This document shows, in pieces, positions 1 to 9,153 of a DNA stretch of 64,000 nucleotides; the first letter of the stretch is position 1; the number at the start of each line of letters is the position of its first letter. The notes beneath the pieces were generated by a model. That model saw only the letters and a list, made by a program, of their open reading frames with translations, did not search any database and was not told the origin of the DNA. Location of the stretch: assembly GCA_963747255.1 (NCBI GenBank), contig CAVVEG010000017.1, positions 248,001-312,000 of the forward strand, in the 5' to 3' direction. The stretch comes from CAIYRG01 sp963747255 (GTDB taxonomy: Bacteria > Pseudomonadota > Alphaproteobacteria > Micropepsales > Micropepsaceae). A program made the translations under genes and the position numbers.

Positions 1-345
1 CTGACACCGCATGGCGGTCAGCCATCGGGAGAATTGAAGGACGAAATCGAGCGTGACTTCGGCAGCCTGGACAATTTCAGGCAGCAATTCGCCAAGGAAG
101 GCGTGGCGCAATTCGGCAGCGGCTGGGTTTGGCTGGTTGCGACCGAAGGCAAACTTGTGATCGAGAAAACCGCCAATGCGGATACGCCGATGGCGCATGG
201 CAAGCGTTGCCTGCTCACCATTGATGTCTGGGAACACGCCTATTATCTCGACTATCAAAACCGCCGGGCGGATTTTCTCAAGGCAGTTGCGAACAGACTG
301 CTAAACTGGGATTTTGCGCAGCAGAATTATCAGCGAGCCGGGTAA
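1..345 (+). CDS. sodB: Superoxide dismutase (Fe/Mn family), C-terminal part
   Basis: The gene enters from outside the window; 114 C-terminal residues are visible. The Fe/Mn superoxide dismutase C-terminal domain is clear: the QFGSGWVWL stretch and the metal-ligand signature DVWEHAYYLDY, where Asp and His bind the active-site metal, followed by the usual helical end. The enzyme converts superoxide to oxygen and hydrogen peroxide in the cytoplasm. The overall match resembles iron-type SodB, but metal preference cannot be settled without the N-terminal half. The reading frame is open from base 1, so the apparent TTG at 34 is not the start. It ends 72 bp before the thiolase gene on the same strand. 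Confidence 0.93.
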   Translation: MTPHGGQPSGELKDEIERDFGSLDNFRQQFAKEGVAQFGSGWVWLVATEGKLVIEKTANADTPMAHGKRCLLTIDVWEHAYYLDYQNRRADFLKAVANRLLNWDFAQQNYQRAG

Positions 346-417
346 CAGCCGCGCGACCGGTCGCGTCCATTCCATTCACGCGGTCCGCTGGTTGCTGCCC
401 GGCGCGAAGGAACGAAC

Positions 418-1623
418 ATGACCGACTGCTTCATATACGATGCGCTGCGCACTCCGCGTGGGCGCGGCAAAAAAGATGGCTCATTGCACGAAGTGACGGC
501 GCTGGAACTTGCGACGCAAGCGCTCCGGGCGATTCGGGATCGCAATGGGCTCGACACAGCCGAACTCGACGATGTGATCCTTGGTTGTGTCGATCCGGTC
601 GGTGAACAGGGCGCCGATATTGCGCGCGCGGCGGCTCTCAAAGCCGGCTTTGCCCAGAACGTACCCGGCATGCAGATCAACCGTTTTTGCGCCAGCGGCC
701 TCGACGCCTGCAATCTTGCAGCCGGCGGAGTCATGGCGGGCCAGACGCAGCTTGCCATTGGCGGCGGTGTCGAGGCGATGAGCCGGGTTCCGATCGGCTC
801 CTCCGGGGGAGCGTGGCCGGAAGATCCATCGATCGCCATCCCGGCCTATTTCGTGCCGCAGGGCATTTCCGCCGATCTGATCGCGACGCTTGACGGATTT
901 TCGCGCGACGATGTGGACGCCTATGCGGTGGAAAGTCAGAAGCGCGCCGCCCAAGCCTGGAACGCGGGTCATTTTGCCCATTCCGTCATTGCCGTGAAAG
1001 ACGCAATCGGACAGACCATTCTCGCCCGCGATGAACATATGCGGCCCGAAACCACGATGCAGTCGCTGGGGGCGCTGAAACCTTCATTTGCGGAAATGGG
1101 CGCTCTCGGTTTCGACTCGGTCGCGATCCAGCGGTATCCGCAGCTGGAATCCATCAACCATGTGCATCATGCCGGGAATTCGTCCGGCATTGTCGATGGC
1201 GCGGCGGCGGTGTTGCTCGGTTCGAAGGAAAAAGGCGAAGCGCTGGGCCTGAAACCACGGGCAAAACTGCGCGCCTTTGCTTCGATCGGATCGGAGCCTG
1301 CGATCATGTTGACCGCGCCTGCGGAAGTGAGCAAAAAAGTGCTCGCCCGCGCCGGGATGACAAAAAAGGACATCGATCTGTTCGAGATCAACGAAGCATT
1401 CGCGTCTGTGGTGCTTCGTTTTCTCCGGGTGATGGAACTGACCACCGAAAACGTGAACGTCAACGGCGGCGCGATTGCCATGGGTCACCCGCTCGGTGCT
1501 ACCGGCGCCATGCTGCTGGGGACTGCGTTGGATGAACTCGAGCGGCGCAACCTCTCGACGGCCCTGATCACTCTTTGCATCGGCGCAGGCATGGGCACCG
1601 CGACCATCATTGAAAGGGTGTGA
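418..1623 (+). CDS. Acetyl-CoA acyltransferase (thiolase)
   Basis: A 401-residue thiolase that cleaves 3-ketoacyl-CoA with CoA in the last step of beta-oxidation, or condenses acetyl-CoA in reverse. The nucleophilic cysteine is Cys91 in NRFCASGLDA, the catalytic His357 lies in GHPLGATGA, and the second active-site cysteine, Cys387, lies in CIGAGMG; all three are intact and the length is normal. The stop codon overlaps a GTG of the next gene and the next ATG follows within 3 bp, so the two are one operon. The combination with a downstream hydratase/dehydrogenase fusion argues for a FadA/FadI-like role in fatty-acid degradation rather than PHB synthesis. Chain-length preference cannot be read from sequence. 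Confidence 0.93.
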   Translation: MTDCFIYDALRTPRGRGKKDGSLHEVTALELATQALRAIRDRNGLDTAELDDVILGCVDPVGEQGADIARAAALKAGFAQNVPGMQINRFCASGLDACNLAAGGVMAGQTQLAIGGGVEAMSRVPIGSSGGAWPEDPSIAIPAYFVPQGISADLIATLDGFSRDDVDAYAVESQKRAAQAWNAGHFAHSVIAVKDAIGQTILARDEHMRPETTMQSLGALKPSFAEMGALGFDSVAIQRYPQLESINHVHHAGNSSGIVDGAAAVLLGSKEKGEALGLKPRAKLRAFASIGSEPAIMLTAPAEVSKKVLARAGMTKKDIDLFEINEAFASVVLRFLRVMELTTENVNVNGGAIAMGHPLGATGAMLLGTALDELERRNLSTALITLCIGAGMGTATIIERV

Positions 1624-1625
1624 TC

Positions 1626-3809
1626 ATGCAGCTGGCGCAATTCAAATGGGAACAGGACGCAGACGGCATCGTCACCCTGACCTGGGATACGCCAGGAAAG
1701 CCGTTAAACGTGCTGTCCATGGCAGGCGTTGCCGAACTCGGCCAGGTTGCCGAGGCCATTGCCAAGGATGCTTCGGTCAAGGGACTGGTAATCACCAGCG
1801 CGAAAAAGGGAAATTTCTGCGCCGGCGCCGATCTGGACGAGATGGCTGACATTTCCGGGACCGGTGGACAGGACGCTGCAAAAAAAGTCTTTGACGCAAT
1901 GATGGGGGTTCATCGCGTCTTTCGGAAATTCGAGACCTGCGGGAAGCCTGTGGTCGCAGCGATCAACGGGACCGCGCTGGGTGGCGGGCTGGAGCTGACG
2001 CTTGCCTGCCACTGTCGCATCATGAGCGATGACGCATCCGCGCGTATCGGTTTTCCTGAAGCGCAGCTTGGTCTTATTCCCGGAGCCGGGGGCACGCAAC
2101 GCCTGCCCCGGATGATCGGCGCAATGAACGCGCTGCCCCTGATGCTGGAATCCCGTCGCATCGATGCGACGGCGGCGCTCGGCATGGGCATCGTCCAGCA
2201 GACTGTTCCCGCGCCCGATCTCCTGAATGCTGCGAAAAGCTGGATCAAAGCCAATCCGCATCCGCAGGCGCCCTGGGACAAACCGGATTTCCGGATTCCC
2301 GGCGGCGGCCCGTTCTCAAGAACGGGTGCGCAGGTCTTCACGGTTGGAAACGCCATGCTGCGGGCAAAGACCTACGACAATTACCCCGCACAGCGCTTTA
2401 TCATGTCGGCGGTTTACGAAGGTCTTCTGATCGATTTCGACACGGCGCTGAAGATCGAAGTCCGTTATTTTGTGCGCGCTTTGCTGTCGCCGAACAGCAA
2501 GGCCATGATCCGTACCCTGTTTCATTCCATGCAGGAGCTTTCGAAAGGGGCGCGCCGGCCGCGCGAAGTGGCGCGCACCGACGTCAAGCGTCTTGGAATT
2601 CTCGGCGCCGGGGTGATGGGCGCCGGTATTGCCTATGTGTCTGCCCTCGCCGGGATTGACGTGACATTGATCGACACGTCTCCGGAGCGCGCGGAAAACG
2701 GGAAGAACCACGTTGCAAATTTGCTCGACAGGGAAATTTCCCGCGGACGCTCCACGTCCGCGCGCAAGGACGAAGTGCTGGCGCGCATCCATCCGGAGAC
2801 AGGTTTCGAAAAGTTGGGCGACGTCGAGCTTGTGATCGAGGCGGTGTTTGAAGACCGCAAGGTCAAGGCGGACGCGACGGCGAAAGCAGATGCCTGTATT
2901 CCGGAAACCGCAATTTTCGGTTCGAACACATCCACGCTGCCGATCACCGGTCTGGCCGAAGCGAGCCGGCGGCCCGAAAATTTCATCGGCATCCATTTCT
3001 TTTCGCCGGTAGAGCGGATGGGTCTGGTGGAGATCATCGTCGGCAAGCGCAGCGGCGACCGGGCGCTGGCCACTGCGATCGATTTCACCGGCAAAATCCG
3101 CAAGACACCGATTGTGGTCAACGACTCACGCGGCTTTTACACGTCGCGCTGTTTTGGAACCTACACCATCGAAGGGCTGACCATGGTTGCGGAGGGGTTG
3201 ACACCCCCGCTGGTGGAAAATGCCGGGCGAATGGCTGGAATGCCGATGGGACCGCTTGAAGTACTCGATTCCGTCGGCGTCGATACCGCGCTCAAGATCG
3301 AACGTGCGGCGCGCAAGGAAGTCACGCAAAGCGAGCGTCCAGGCGTATCCGAAGACATCATGGCGTGGCTGGTCGAGACCAACGGCAGGCCCGGCACGAA
3401 ATCGGGCAAAGGCTTTTACGAATACGACTCCCGCGGCAAGCGCAAACGGCTATGGCCCGGCCTGTTTGCCTACGGCACCGGGATCTGGCGCGGCGATGCC
3501 GATGTGCAGCAATTGATCCGGCGGCTGATTACGATTCAGGCGCTGGAAGCAGCCCGCTGTTTTGAGGAAAATGTGGTCACTGATCCGCGCGACGCCGATA
3601 TCGGGGCGATCCTTGGCTGGGGATTTGCGCCTTTCACCGGCGGGCCGCTGTCGATGATCGACACCATGGGAGCTGCGGCATTTGTCGCGCAATGCGAGAT
3701 GCTGACCGCAAAATATGGTGAGCGGTTCGAGCCTAACCGTCTGCTGCGGGAAATGGCCAAATCGGGCGAGAGTTTCTACGGGCGTTTTGCAGGCCGCAAA
3801 GCCGCGTAA
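1626..3809 (+). CDS. Enoyl-CoA hydratase / 3-hydroxyacyl-CoA dehydrogenase fusion (FadJ/FadB-like)
   Basis: About 727 residues. The N-terminal crotonase domain (residues 1-200) hydrates enoyl-CoA; NGTALGGGLELTLACH marks its oxyanion-hole region. An NAD-binding domain begins near residue 320 with LGILGAGVMGAGIA, followed by the dehydrogenase signature IHFFSPVERMGLVEIIVGK and a C-terminal dehydrogenase domain. Together these catalyse the two middle steps of beta-oxidation, and the upstream thiolase supplies the last. ATG at 1626 is preferred over the overlapping GTG at 1620 because the purine-rich GAAAGGG at 1612-1618 is then correctly spaced. Length and domain order are typical of alphaproteobacterial multifunctional proteins. 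No isomerase-specific assignment is made. Confidence 0.93.
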   Translation: MQLAQFKWEQDADGIVTLTWDTPGKPLNVLSMAGVAELGQVAEAIAKDASVKGLVITSAKKGNFCAGADLDEMADISGTGGQDAAKKVFDAMMGVHRVFRKFETCGKPVVAAINGTALGGGLELTLACHCRIMSDDASARIGFPEAQLGLIPGAGGTQRLPRMIGAMNALPLMLESRRIDATAALGMGIVQQTVPAPDLLNAAKSWIKANPHPQAPWDKPDFRIPGGGPFSRTGAQVFTVGNAMLRAKTYDNYPAQRFIMSAVYEGLLIDFDTALKIEVRYFVRALLSPNSKAMIRTLFHSMQELSKGARRPREVARTDVKRLGILGAGVMGAGIAYVSALAGIDVTLIDTSPERAENGKNHVANLLDREISRGRSTSARKDEVLARIHPETGFEKLGDVELVIEAVFEDRKVKADATAKADACIPETAIFGSNTSTLPITGLAEASRRPENFIGIHFFSPVERMGLVEIIVGKRSGDRALATAIDFTGKIRKTPIVVNDSRGFYTSRCFGTYTIEGLTMVAEGLTPPLVENAGRMAGMPMGPLEVLDSVGVDTALKIERAARKEVTQSERPGVSEDIMAWLVETNGRPGTKSGKGFYEYDSRGKRKRLWPGLFAYGTGIWRGDADVQQLIRRLITIQALEAARCFEENVVTDPRDADIGAILGWGFAPFTGGPLSMIDTMGAAAFVAQCEMLTAKYGERFEPNRLLREMAKSGESFYGRFAGRKAA

Positions 3810-3811
3810 TA

Positions 3812-4081
3812 TCAGGGCTGCATCGGTCCCATCCGGCAGGACGCAAATCCCGACGTCCAGCCGGCGCGGTAATCCTGGTCGCTACTGTAAAGCGCGGCAT
3901 CGCGAACAGGCCTGGCTCCGGGCGTGGCCTGCGCGCTTGCGGTCGCGCAGCCGTCATCAAAGCCTTGCCGGTAGGTTGGACTGTCTTTCGCCATGCCGAC
4001 GCCTGCCGCGCAACCCGATATTGCCACTGCTACCACGGCCGCAAACAGGAGATTCAGCTCAGAAGAAGCGCCAGACGACAT
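3812..4081 (-). CDS. Small predicted lipoprotein, function unknown
   Basis: About 89 residues. After a short polar start there is one hydrophobic segment ending in AVAISGCAAG, a good lipobox, so the mature protein is probably a lipid-anchored periplasmic protein of about 65 residues. The mature part has two similar Gly-Phe-Asp/Ser patches (YRQGFDDGC and YRAGWTSGF), which look like two copies of a short motif each followed by cysteine; this may be an internal duplication. It overlaps the end of the upstream ion transporter by about 20 bp and is probably cotranscribed with it. A start 18 bp further upstream is also possible. I do not recognise the family. Confidence 0.55.
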   Translation of the reverse strand: MSSGASSELNLLFAAVVAVAISGCAAGVGMAKDSPTYRQGFDDGCATASAQATPGARPVRDAALYSSDQDYRAGWTSGFASCRMGPMQP

Positions 4082-5351
4082 AGAGATGACATAGGACAAT
4101 ACTCAGCAGCATCAAGGGAAAGGCCAACCGGTTGTAGCGCCAGAAGTCCATGGCGACGCCGCTTCGTTCGGCAACTCCTGCGACGGTCAGGTTGGCGGCC
4201 GAACCGATCAGGGTTCCATTGCCGCCGAGGCAGGCGCCAAGCGCAAGTGACCACCAGACGGGAAGCACCGCGGCGTTTCCGCCCAGTGACGGAGCGATGC
4301 TTTTAACCAGCGGAATCATGGTGATGACGAAAGGAATGTTATCGACCATGGCAGAGAGAATGGCGCCGGCCCAAAGCAGTAACAGCGCGGTCTGTTCCAC
4401 GCTTCCATGCGTGAGCGCCACCAGGCGCGCGCCCGCATAATCGAGAAGACCGGTTCGCGTGACGGCACCGACAATCACGAACAGACCGACGAAAAAGAAA
4501 ATCGTGACCCAATCCACTTCCTGGAAGGCGCTGGTTACCTGCTCCGATTGTTCCCCGGGCGCGCGCGGCGCCACATCGAACATCAGGAGAAATCCGGCTG
4601 CGAGCAGGGCAATGGTTCCGGCTTCGAGATGCAGCGGGCCCGAAAAGACGAGCGCCAACACGAGCCCCGAAATGACAAACAACGACCACGGCACCAGCCT
4701 TGCGTCCGCAATTGCGGCACTCGCTTTCATCGCCATGATGTTGGCGCGATATCTCGGCTCCGCGCGCAGATGCCTGCCCCAGATGAAGTGCAGCATTGCG
4801 ATCTGGAGCAGAAAGACCACGACGACCACGGGACCAAGCGCGAGCAGAAAATCGTCGAAGGACAATCCTGCCGCCGAGCCGATCAGGATGTTCGGCGGAT
4901 CTCCGATCAGCGTTGCGGTGCCGCCGATATTGCTGGCGAAGATTTCCGCAAACAGGAAGGGGTAGGGGGGAAGGGCGAGTTCGGTCGCGATGACAAGCGT
5001 CACGGGCACGATAAACAACACCGTCGTGGCGTTGGGAAGAAAAGCGGAGATCAGCCCGGTGACCAATGAAAGCACGGCGAGAATCCCGGCAGGCGACGCG
5101 CGCATCAGTTGCGCCGCGCGAATCGCGAAATAGCCGAAAATCCCGCTTTTCTTGGTGACGCCGACAATGATCATGGTGCCGATCAGGAGCGCCAGAGTGT
5201 TGAAGTCGATCGCGGCGACGGCTTCCGATTGCGCCAGGAAGCCGAACGCGATGGCAATGGCTGCGGCGAGAATAGCCACCACCGCCCGGTTCAGCCGTTC
5301 GGTCACGATGACGCCGTAGGCGACGACGAACAGCAGCGCCGGAAACAGCAT
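4059..5351 (-). CDS. ArsB/NhaD/SLC13-superfamily ion transporter
   Basis: A polytopic inner-membrane protein of about 430 residues with 11-12 hydrophobic segments. The central re-entrant signature NIGGTATLIGDPPNILIGSA, and a second related loop near the C-terminus (GGNGTLIGSAANL), are hallmarks of the ion transporter superfamily that includes ArsB, NhaD and CitT. The substrate cannot be assigned; there is no arsR or arsC nearby. ATG at 5351 places the first membrane helix (MLFPALLFVVAYGVIVTERL) at the N-terminus as in relatives. A GTG at 5381 overlapping the upstream CBS gene stop is an alternative that would imply translational coupling. The CBS protein directly upstream may sense adenine nucleotides and regulate it. 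Confidence 0.85.
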   Translation of the reverse strand: MLFPALLFVVAYGVIVTERLNRAVVAILAAAIAIAFGFLAQSEAVAAIDFNTLALLIGTMIIVGVTKKSGIFGYFAIRAAQLMRASPAGILAVLSLVTGLISAFLPNATTVLFIVPVTLVIATELALPPYPFLFAEIFASNIGGTATLIGDPPNILIGSAAGLSFDDFLLALGPVVVVVFLLQIAMLHFIWGRHLRAEPRYRANIMAMKASAAIADARLVPWSLFVISGLVLALVFSGPLHLEAGTIALLAAGFLLMFDVAPRAPGEQSEQVTSAFQEVDWVTIFFFVGLFVIVGAVTRTGLLDYAGARLVALTHGSVEQTALLLLWAGAILSAMVDNIPFVITMIPLVKSIAPSLGGNAAVLPVWWSLALGACLGGNGTLIGSAANLTVAGVAERSGVAMDFWRYNRLAFPLMLLSIVLCHLYVVWRFF

Positions 5352-5377
5352 CTGGTTGTTAACGGCAGGCGCTGCGG

Positions 5378-5848
5378 TCACGACTTCACGCCGGGCGCCG
5401 GGCCGACAATGTACCGTGCGGCATTCCAATAGGAGATCACGCCGGCCAACCGCCCCGTTTCATGCTCCACCACGGGGATTGTCAAATGGTTGCGGCAGAG
5501 CAGCCGGATCGCCTCTATCAGCGGCGTGTCGGGATATACGCGGGCGGCATCGCGGTTTACCGCGCGCTTTACCGGGCTGTCCTTCACGGTGTCGAATTTC
5601 AGCCGCATCTGTTCTTCGTCGTCGCTGAGGAACTGCAGATTCGGGAGCAGATTTCCGATCACGGCGACCCTTGGCACGAGAAGGGCCAGGAGATCGAAAA
5701 TGCCAAACAACCCGACAAAGCGTGCTTCGGCATCGACAACGGGAAGGCTGACGCAGTGATGCTCGACAATTTGCGTCGCCGCCATGCCGATTGTGTCGTC
5801 TTCACGCACAAATCGCGGATTGCGGATCATGATTTTCTCGCAGCTCAT
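5378..5848 (-). CDS. CBS domain-containing protein
   Basis: About 156 residues made of a pair of CBS motifs: the first begins at MSCEKIMIRNPRFV and runs through HHCVSLPVVDAEARFVGLFG, the second ends with HLTIPVVEHETGRLAGVISY. Between them is a hydrophobic-acidic insert. CBS pairs bind adenosine nucleotides and act as regulatory modules on transporters and enzymes. The ATG at 5848 is chosen over the one 18 bp upstream because AAGGGG lies a few bases before it. The gene ends within the candidate 5-prime end of the ion transporter gene, so it most likely acts as a stand-alone regulatory subunit for that transporter; this is inferred from position only. Confidence 0.85.
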   Translation of the reverse strand: MSCEKIMIRNPRFVREDDTIGMAATQIVEHHCVSLPVVDAEARFVGLFGIFDLLALLVPRVAVIGNLLPNLQFLSDDEEQMRLKFDTVKDSPVKRAVNRDAARVYPDTPLIEAIRLLCRNHLTIPVVEHETGRLAGVISYWNAARYIVGPAPGVKS

Positions 5849-5940
5849 GCGGTTCCCCTTACCCATTGCGCGGCGCCTGTTTAGACTATGTTTGCGGTCC
5901 GGCAGGCAAGCAACCGGGCGGGACCCGGAAAGCGTCCGCT

Positions 5941-6267
5941 ATGATCCGGCTGAAAACCGCCATTTATGTGCAGGCTTTGATTCGGCGCTGCGAAGTGGCA
6001 GGAGTGTCGGCCTATCTGGTCCGGCACGGCGCCGATGAGGCCGGAGCAATTCTGATCAAGGTGAATCGGCTGGACGGCACCTGCGCCGTGTTATCCCAGG
6101 CGCGGCGCGGAGAAGAGGCCGTCTGGCTTCAGCCACTCGGCGAATGCTGCGAGGAACAGCGCGTGGCCGACTATTTCGCGAAACAATTGCGCATCGACCC
6201 GGATATCTGGATTGTGGAGATTGAAGACCGGCAGGGCCGCAGCTTCGTGAGCGAGCCTGTGGTCTAG
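5941..6267 (+). CDS. DUF1491 family protein
   Basis: A 108-residue cytoplasmic protein. It matches the small alphaproteobacterial DUF1491 family: it begins MIRLKTAIYVQALIRRC, has the conserved region AGAILIKVNRLDG followed by a W-x-x-P segment, and ends in a conserved DPDIWIVEIEDRQGR motif. The function is not known; members are often single-copy core genes in this class. It is divergent from the CBS gene, with about 90 bp between them that must hold both promoters, and sits 24 bp before the nucleoside transporter. Confidence 0.82.
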   Translation: MIRLKTAIYVQALIRRCEVAGVSAYLVRHGADEAGAILIKVNRLDGTCAVLSQARRGEEAVWLQPLGECCEEQRVADYFAKQLRIDPDIWIVEIEDRQGRSFVSEPVV

Positions 6268-6291
6268 AATCCAAACGGCATACGGGGATGC

Positions 6292-7551
6292 ATGGGATTG
6301 CAGTTGCAAAGTGCGTTGGGAATCGTCGTCATTATCCTGATTGCCTGCGCGCTTTCCGAGGATCGCCGGAACTGCTTCTCCTGGCGTCTTGCCGGCGCGG
6401 CGCTGGCGCTGCAGTTCACCATTGCCATCGTGCTGCTTCAGGTTCCGGCGGCGCGCAGCGCGCTGTATTCGCTGAACGCGGCCGTCGATGCGCTGTCCTC
6501 GGCGACGAAAGCCGGCACGGGTTTCGTGTTCGGCTATGTCGGCGGGGCCAATCCGCCCTTTCAGGTAACGCAAGCGCAGAACCTTGGAAGTCTGGCTTTC
6601 GAGATCCTGCCGCTGCTGCTGGTCATCTCGGCTCTTTCGGCGGTGCTTTGGTATTGGCGGATTCTGCCGGCCGTCGTGCGGGTGTTTTCCTTCGCGCTGG
6701 AAAAGACGCTTGCCATCGGTGGCGCGGTTGGACTGGGCTCTGCCTCGACGGTGTTTCTGGGGATGGTGGAAGCGCCGCTGCTCATCCGTCCCTATCTCAT
6801 GAAGCTGTCGCGGGCGGAGTTGTTCCTGTTGATCACGGTCGGGCTTTCCACCGTTGCGGGCACGGTGATGGTGGTTTACGCCAGCGTTCTCGAGCCCGCG
6901 GTGCCGGGCGCGCTTGCGCATATTCTCGTCGCATCCTTCATCTCGCTTCCCGGTGCGATCCTGATTTCGCGGCTGATGATTCCGGGCGAAAGCACGACCT
7001 CCGCACGCACGCATATGCCGGTCGTTTATCGTTCGACCATGGATGCGATTGCGCGTGGCACCGAGGATGGGCTGAGACTCTATCTCTCCATTGTCGCGAT
7101 GTTGATCGTGATGGTCGCGCTGGTGGCGCTCGCGGATTCGATCATCGGTCATCTTCCGCGCGTGAACGGCACGCCGGTAACGGTCGAGCGCGTTTTCGGC
7201 TGGCTTTTCTGGCCGCTGGTCTGGCTTTACGGGATTCCCGCAAGCGAAGCATCCGATGCTGCGGCGCTGCTCGGAACCAAGACCATCCTGAACGAGTTCA
7301 TCGCCTATCTGAAACTCGCTGCGTTACCGCAGGGCGTATTGTCGCCACGTTCGCGCCTGATCATGGTCTATGCGATGTGCGGTTTCGCCAACCTCGGCTC
7401 GGTCGGAATCATGATCGCCGGGATGTCCGGCCTGATCCCGGACCGACGCCCGGAAATCGTGGAGCTGTCGTTGAAAGGCCTGGTCTCCGGAACACTCGCT
7501 TCCGGATTGACCGGCGCCATTATCGGGACGCTGCCTGCGTTCGCGTCATGA
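6292..7551 (+). CDS. nupC: Concentrative nucleoside transporter (NupC family)
   Basis: A 419-residue inner-membrane protein of the CNT family, which imports nucleosides with protons or sodium. The gate domain motif FGYVGGANPPF, the substrate-binding stretch GLGSASTVFLGMVEAPLLI and the C-terminal NLGSVGIMIAGMSGL segment are all present and the length is normal. ATG at 6292 is used; an ATG 4 bp upstream is in another frame. The stop overlaps the next start by four bases (ATGA), so the downstream glycosylase-family gene is translationally coupled. Nucleoside uptake beside a base-excision-type protein is a curious pairing but may only reflect operon packing. Confidence 0.93.
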   Translation: MGLQLQSALGIVVIILIACALSEDRRNCFSWRLAGAALALQFTIAIVLLQVPAARSALYSLNAAVDALSSATKAGTGFVFGYVGGANPPFQVTQAQNLGSLAFEILPLLLVISALSAVLWYWRILPAVVRVFSFALEKTLAIGGAVGLGSASTVFLGMVEAPLLIRPYLMKLSRAELFLLITVGLSTVAGTVMVVYASVLEPAVPGALAHILVASFISLPGAILISRLMIPGESTTSARTHMPVVYRSTMDAIARGTEDGLRLYLSIVAMLIVMVALVALADSIIGHLPRVNGTPVTVERVFGWLFWPLVWLYGIPASEASDAAALLGTKTILNEFIAYLKLAALPQGVLSPRSRLIMVYAMCGFANLGSVGIMIAGMSGLIPDRRPEIVELSLKGLVSGTLASGLTGAIIGTLPAFAS

Positions 7552-8147
7552 CGGGAACAGGACTTCGCGATCTTGTGGCCGAAATCCGGGCCTGCCGGAT
7601 CTGCGCCCCGGATCTTTCGCATGGCGTCAGGCCGGTTCTGCGCATCAGCAGGACAGCGCGGCTCTGCATTGCCGGGCAGGCGCCAGGCCGCCGGGTGCAT
7701 GAAAGCGGCACCCCTTATGACGACCGCTCCGGCGACCGGTTGCGCGATTGGCTCGCTATCGGGCGGGACGTTTTTTATGACGAAAGCAGGATCGCGGTTG
7801 TTCCGATGGGCTTCTGTTTCCCGGGATACACCGGACTTGGGGCGGACAAGCCGCCGCGCCCGGAATGTGTGCGCCACTGGCACGACCGCCTCTTCGCCGC
7901 CGCACCCAAATTCGAGCTGGTGCTGGCCATCGGGTCATATGCACAGCACTATCATTTGAACGGACGTGCACGGAAAAGCGTTACGGAGACCGTGCGCGCA
8001 TGGCGTGAATATGGTCCATTTGCGATACCGCTGCCGCATCCATCATGGCACAACAATCAGTGGCTGAAGAACAACCCGTGGTTCCATTCCGAGCTTGTTC
8101 CCTTTCTGCGCGCCCGTGTTGCACAAATCCTTTCGTCCAAATCCTGA
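7548..8147 (+). CDS. Uracil-DNA glycosylase superfamily protein
   Basis: A 199-residue protein of the UDG-like fold. An N-terminal CRIC motif is followed by ARLCIAGQAPGRRVHESG, a variant of the GxxPG motif I of family 4/5-type glycosylases, then FYDESRIAVVPMGFCFPG, and a C-terminal PHPSWHN motif equivalent to the leucine-intercalation/HPSP motif. Only two of the four cysteines of the family 4 Fe-S cluster are evident, so this is probably the cluster-free short family common in proteobacteria. Role in DNA repair is inferred from fold; activity on uracil is unproven. Start overlaps the nupC stop by 4 bp. Confidence 0.85.
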   Translation: MTGTGLRDLVAEIRACRICAPDLSHGVRPVLRISRTARLCIAGQAPGRRVHESGTPYDDRSGDRLRDWLAIGRDVFYDESRIAVVPMGFCFPGYTGLGADKPPRPECVRHWHDRLFAAAPKFELVLAIGSYAQHYHLNGRARKSVTETVRAWREYGPFAIPLPHPSWHNNQWLKNNPWFHSELVPFLRARVAQILSSKS

Positions 8148-9124
8148 TTTTGGCGCTGCTGTCGATGACGGCGGCCTGCGTTCCCCGGATCGCGGCGCAG
8201 GGGCCGGAACTCCGCATGCCGGCGATTGAACGCATACAGGGTCCGGGCATCAGCGGCGACCGTTATGTGACGAGGGACGGTTTGTCCCTTGGCCTGACGC
8301 ATTGGGATGCACCAATGCCCTTTGCCATTCTGGTCGCGTTGCACGGGATGAGCGATTACTCCAATGCCTTCGCCATGCCCGGCCCATGGTGGGCTGAACA
8401 CGGAATTTCCACCTATGCCTATGATCAGCGCGGATTCGGTCGCTCGCCCAATCCGGGAATCTGGCCAGGCGACGATATTCTGAGGCGTGATCTGTCCGAT
8501 TTTGTCGACATCATGCGCGCGCGTTTCCCGGGGATCCCCGTGTTCGTGCTGGGAGAAAGCATGGGAGGCGCGGTCGCCATGACTGCCTTTGCCGATCGAA
8601 ACCCGCCGAAGGCCGACGGAGTAATTCTGGTTGCGCCTGCGGTCTGGAGCCAGAAGACGATGCCGCTGAGTTATCGGGTGGCGCTGTGGACGGTGTCGCA
8701 TACCGTGCGCTGGATGTCGCTCTCCGGTTCCGGACTGAAGATCATGCCGAGCGACAACATCCCGATGCTCGTCGCGATCGGCCGCGATCCGCTGTTCCAG
8801 AAAAGCGCGCGCGCCGATGCGATCTATGGCCTCGTCACCCTGATGGACGAAGCCTACGATTCGGCGTCACGGCTGAACAACGTTCCGGCGCTGTTCATGT
8901 ATGGCGGGAACGACCAGATCATCCCGAAGCTGGCGACGGATCAGGTGATGGCGCATCTGGGGCCGAGTGCGACGGTGAAATTCTATCCGCGCGGTTATCA
9001 CATGCTGTTGCGGGACCTCGCTGGCGGAACCCGGTGGTCGGATATCGCATTCTGGATCGCCCGGCAGGTGCGCATGCTGATGGGCCCACAAACAGCATCG
9101 ACAGCCACGGCGCTTTCGCCGTAA
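8045..9124 (+). CDS. Alpha/beta hydrolase, monoacylglycerol lipase-like, predicted lipoprotein
   Basis: Up to 359 residues. The core is a serine hydrolase: the oxyanion region ALHGMSDYSNAF, a YDQRGFGRSP turn, nucleophile elbow VLGESMGGAV, acid region FMYGGNDQIIP and catalytic His in GYHMLLRD. It resembles lysophospholipase/monoglyceride lipases. A hydrophobic run ending in LLSMTAACVP looks like a lipobox, so the mature enzyme may be anchored to a membrane facing the periplasm. The start is uncertain: ATG at 8045 lies inside the preceding gene and adds about 30 polar residues before the signal; an internal TTG at 8150 or ATG at 8165 would be too short for a signal peptide. Overlap with the upstream gene supports cotranscription. 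Confidence 0.82.
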   Translation: MAQQSVAEEQPVVPFRACSLSARPCCTNPFVQILILALLSMTAACVPRIAAQGPELRMPAIERIQGPGISGDRYVTRDGLSLGLTHWDAPMPFAILVALHGMSDYSNAFAMPGPWWAEHGISTYAYDQRGFGRSPNPGIWPGDDILRRDLSDFVDIMRARFPGIPVFVLGESMGGAVAMTAFADRNPPKADGVILVAPAVWSQKTMPLSYRVALWTVSHTVRWMSLSGSGLKIMPSDNIPMLVAIGRDPLFQKSARADAIYGLVTLMDEAYDSASRLNNVPALFMYGGNDQIIPKLATDQVMAHLGPSATVKFYPRGYHMLLRDLAGGTRWSDIAFWIARQVRMLMGPQTASTATALSP

Positions 9125-9153
9125 ACAGGTCACCCCGCTTGAAGGAATCCGGC

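Noticed and set aside
4407..5069. 220-residue plus-strand frame opposite the ion transporter
   Set aside because: Low-complexity charged sequence in antisense to a clear transporter.
6091..7152. 353-residue minus-strand frame opposite nupC
   Set aside because: Arg/His/Gln-rich composition without domains, a typical shadow of a GC-rich membrane-protein gene.
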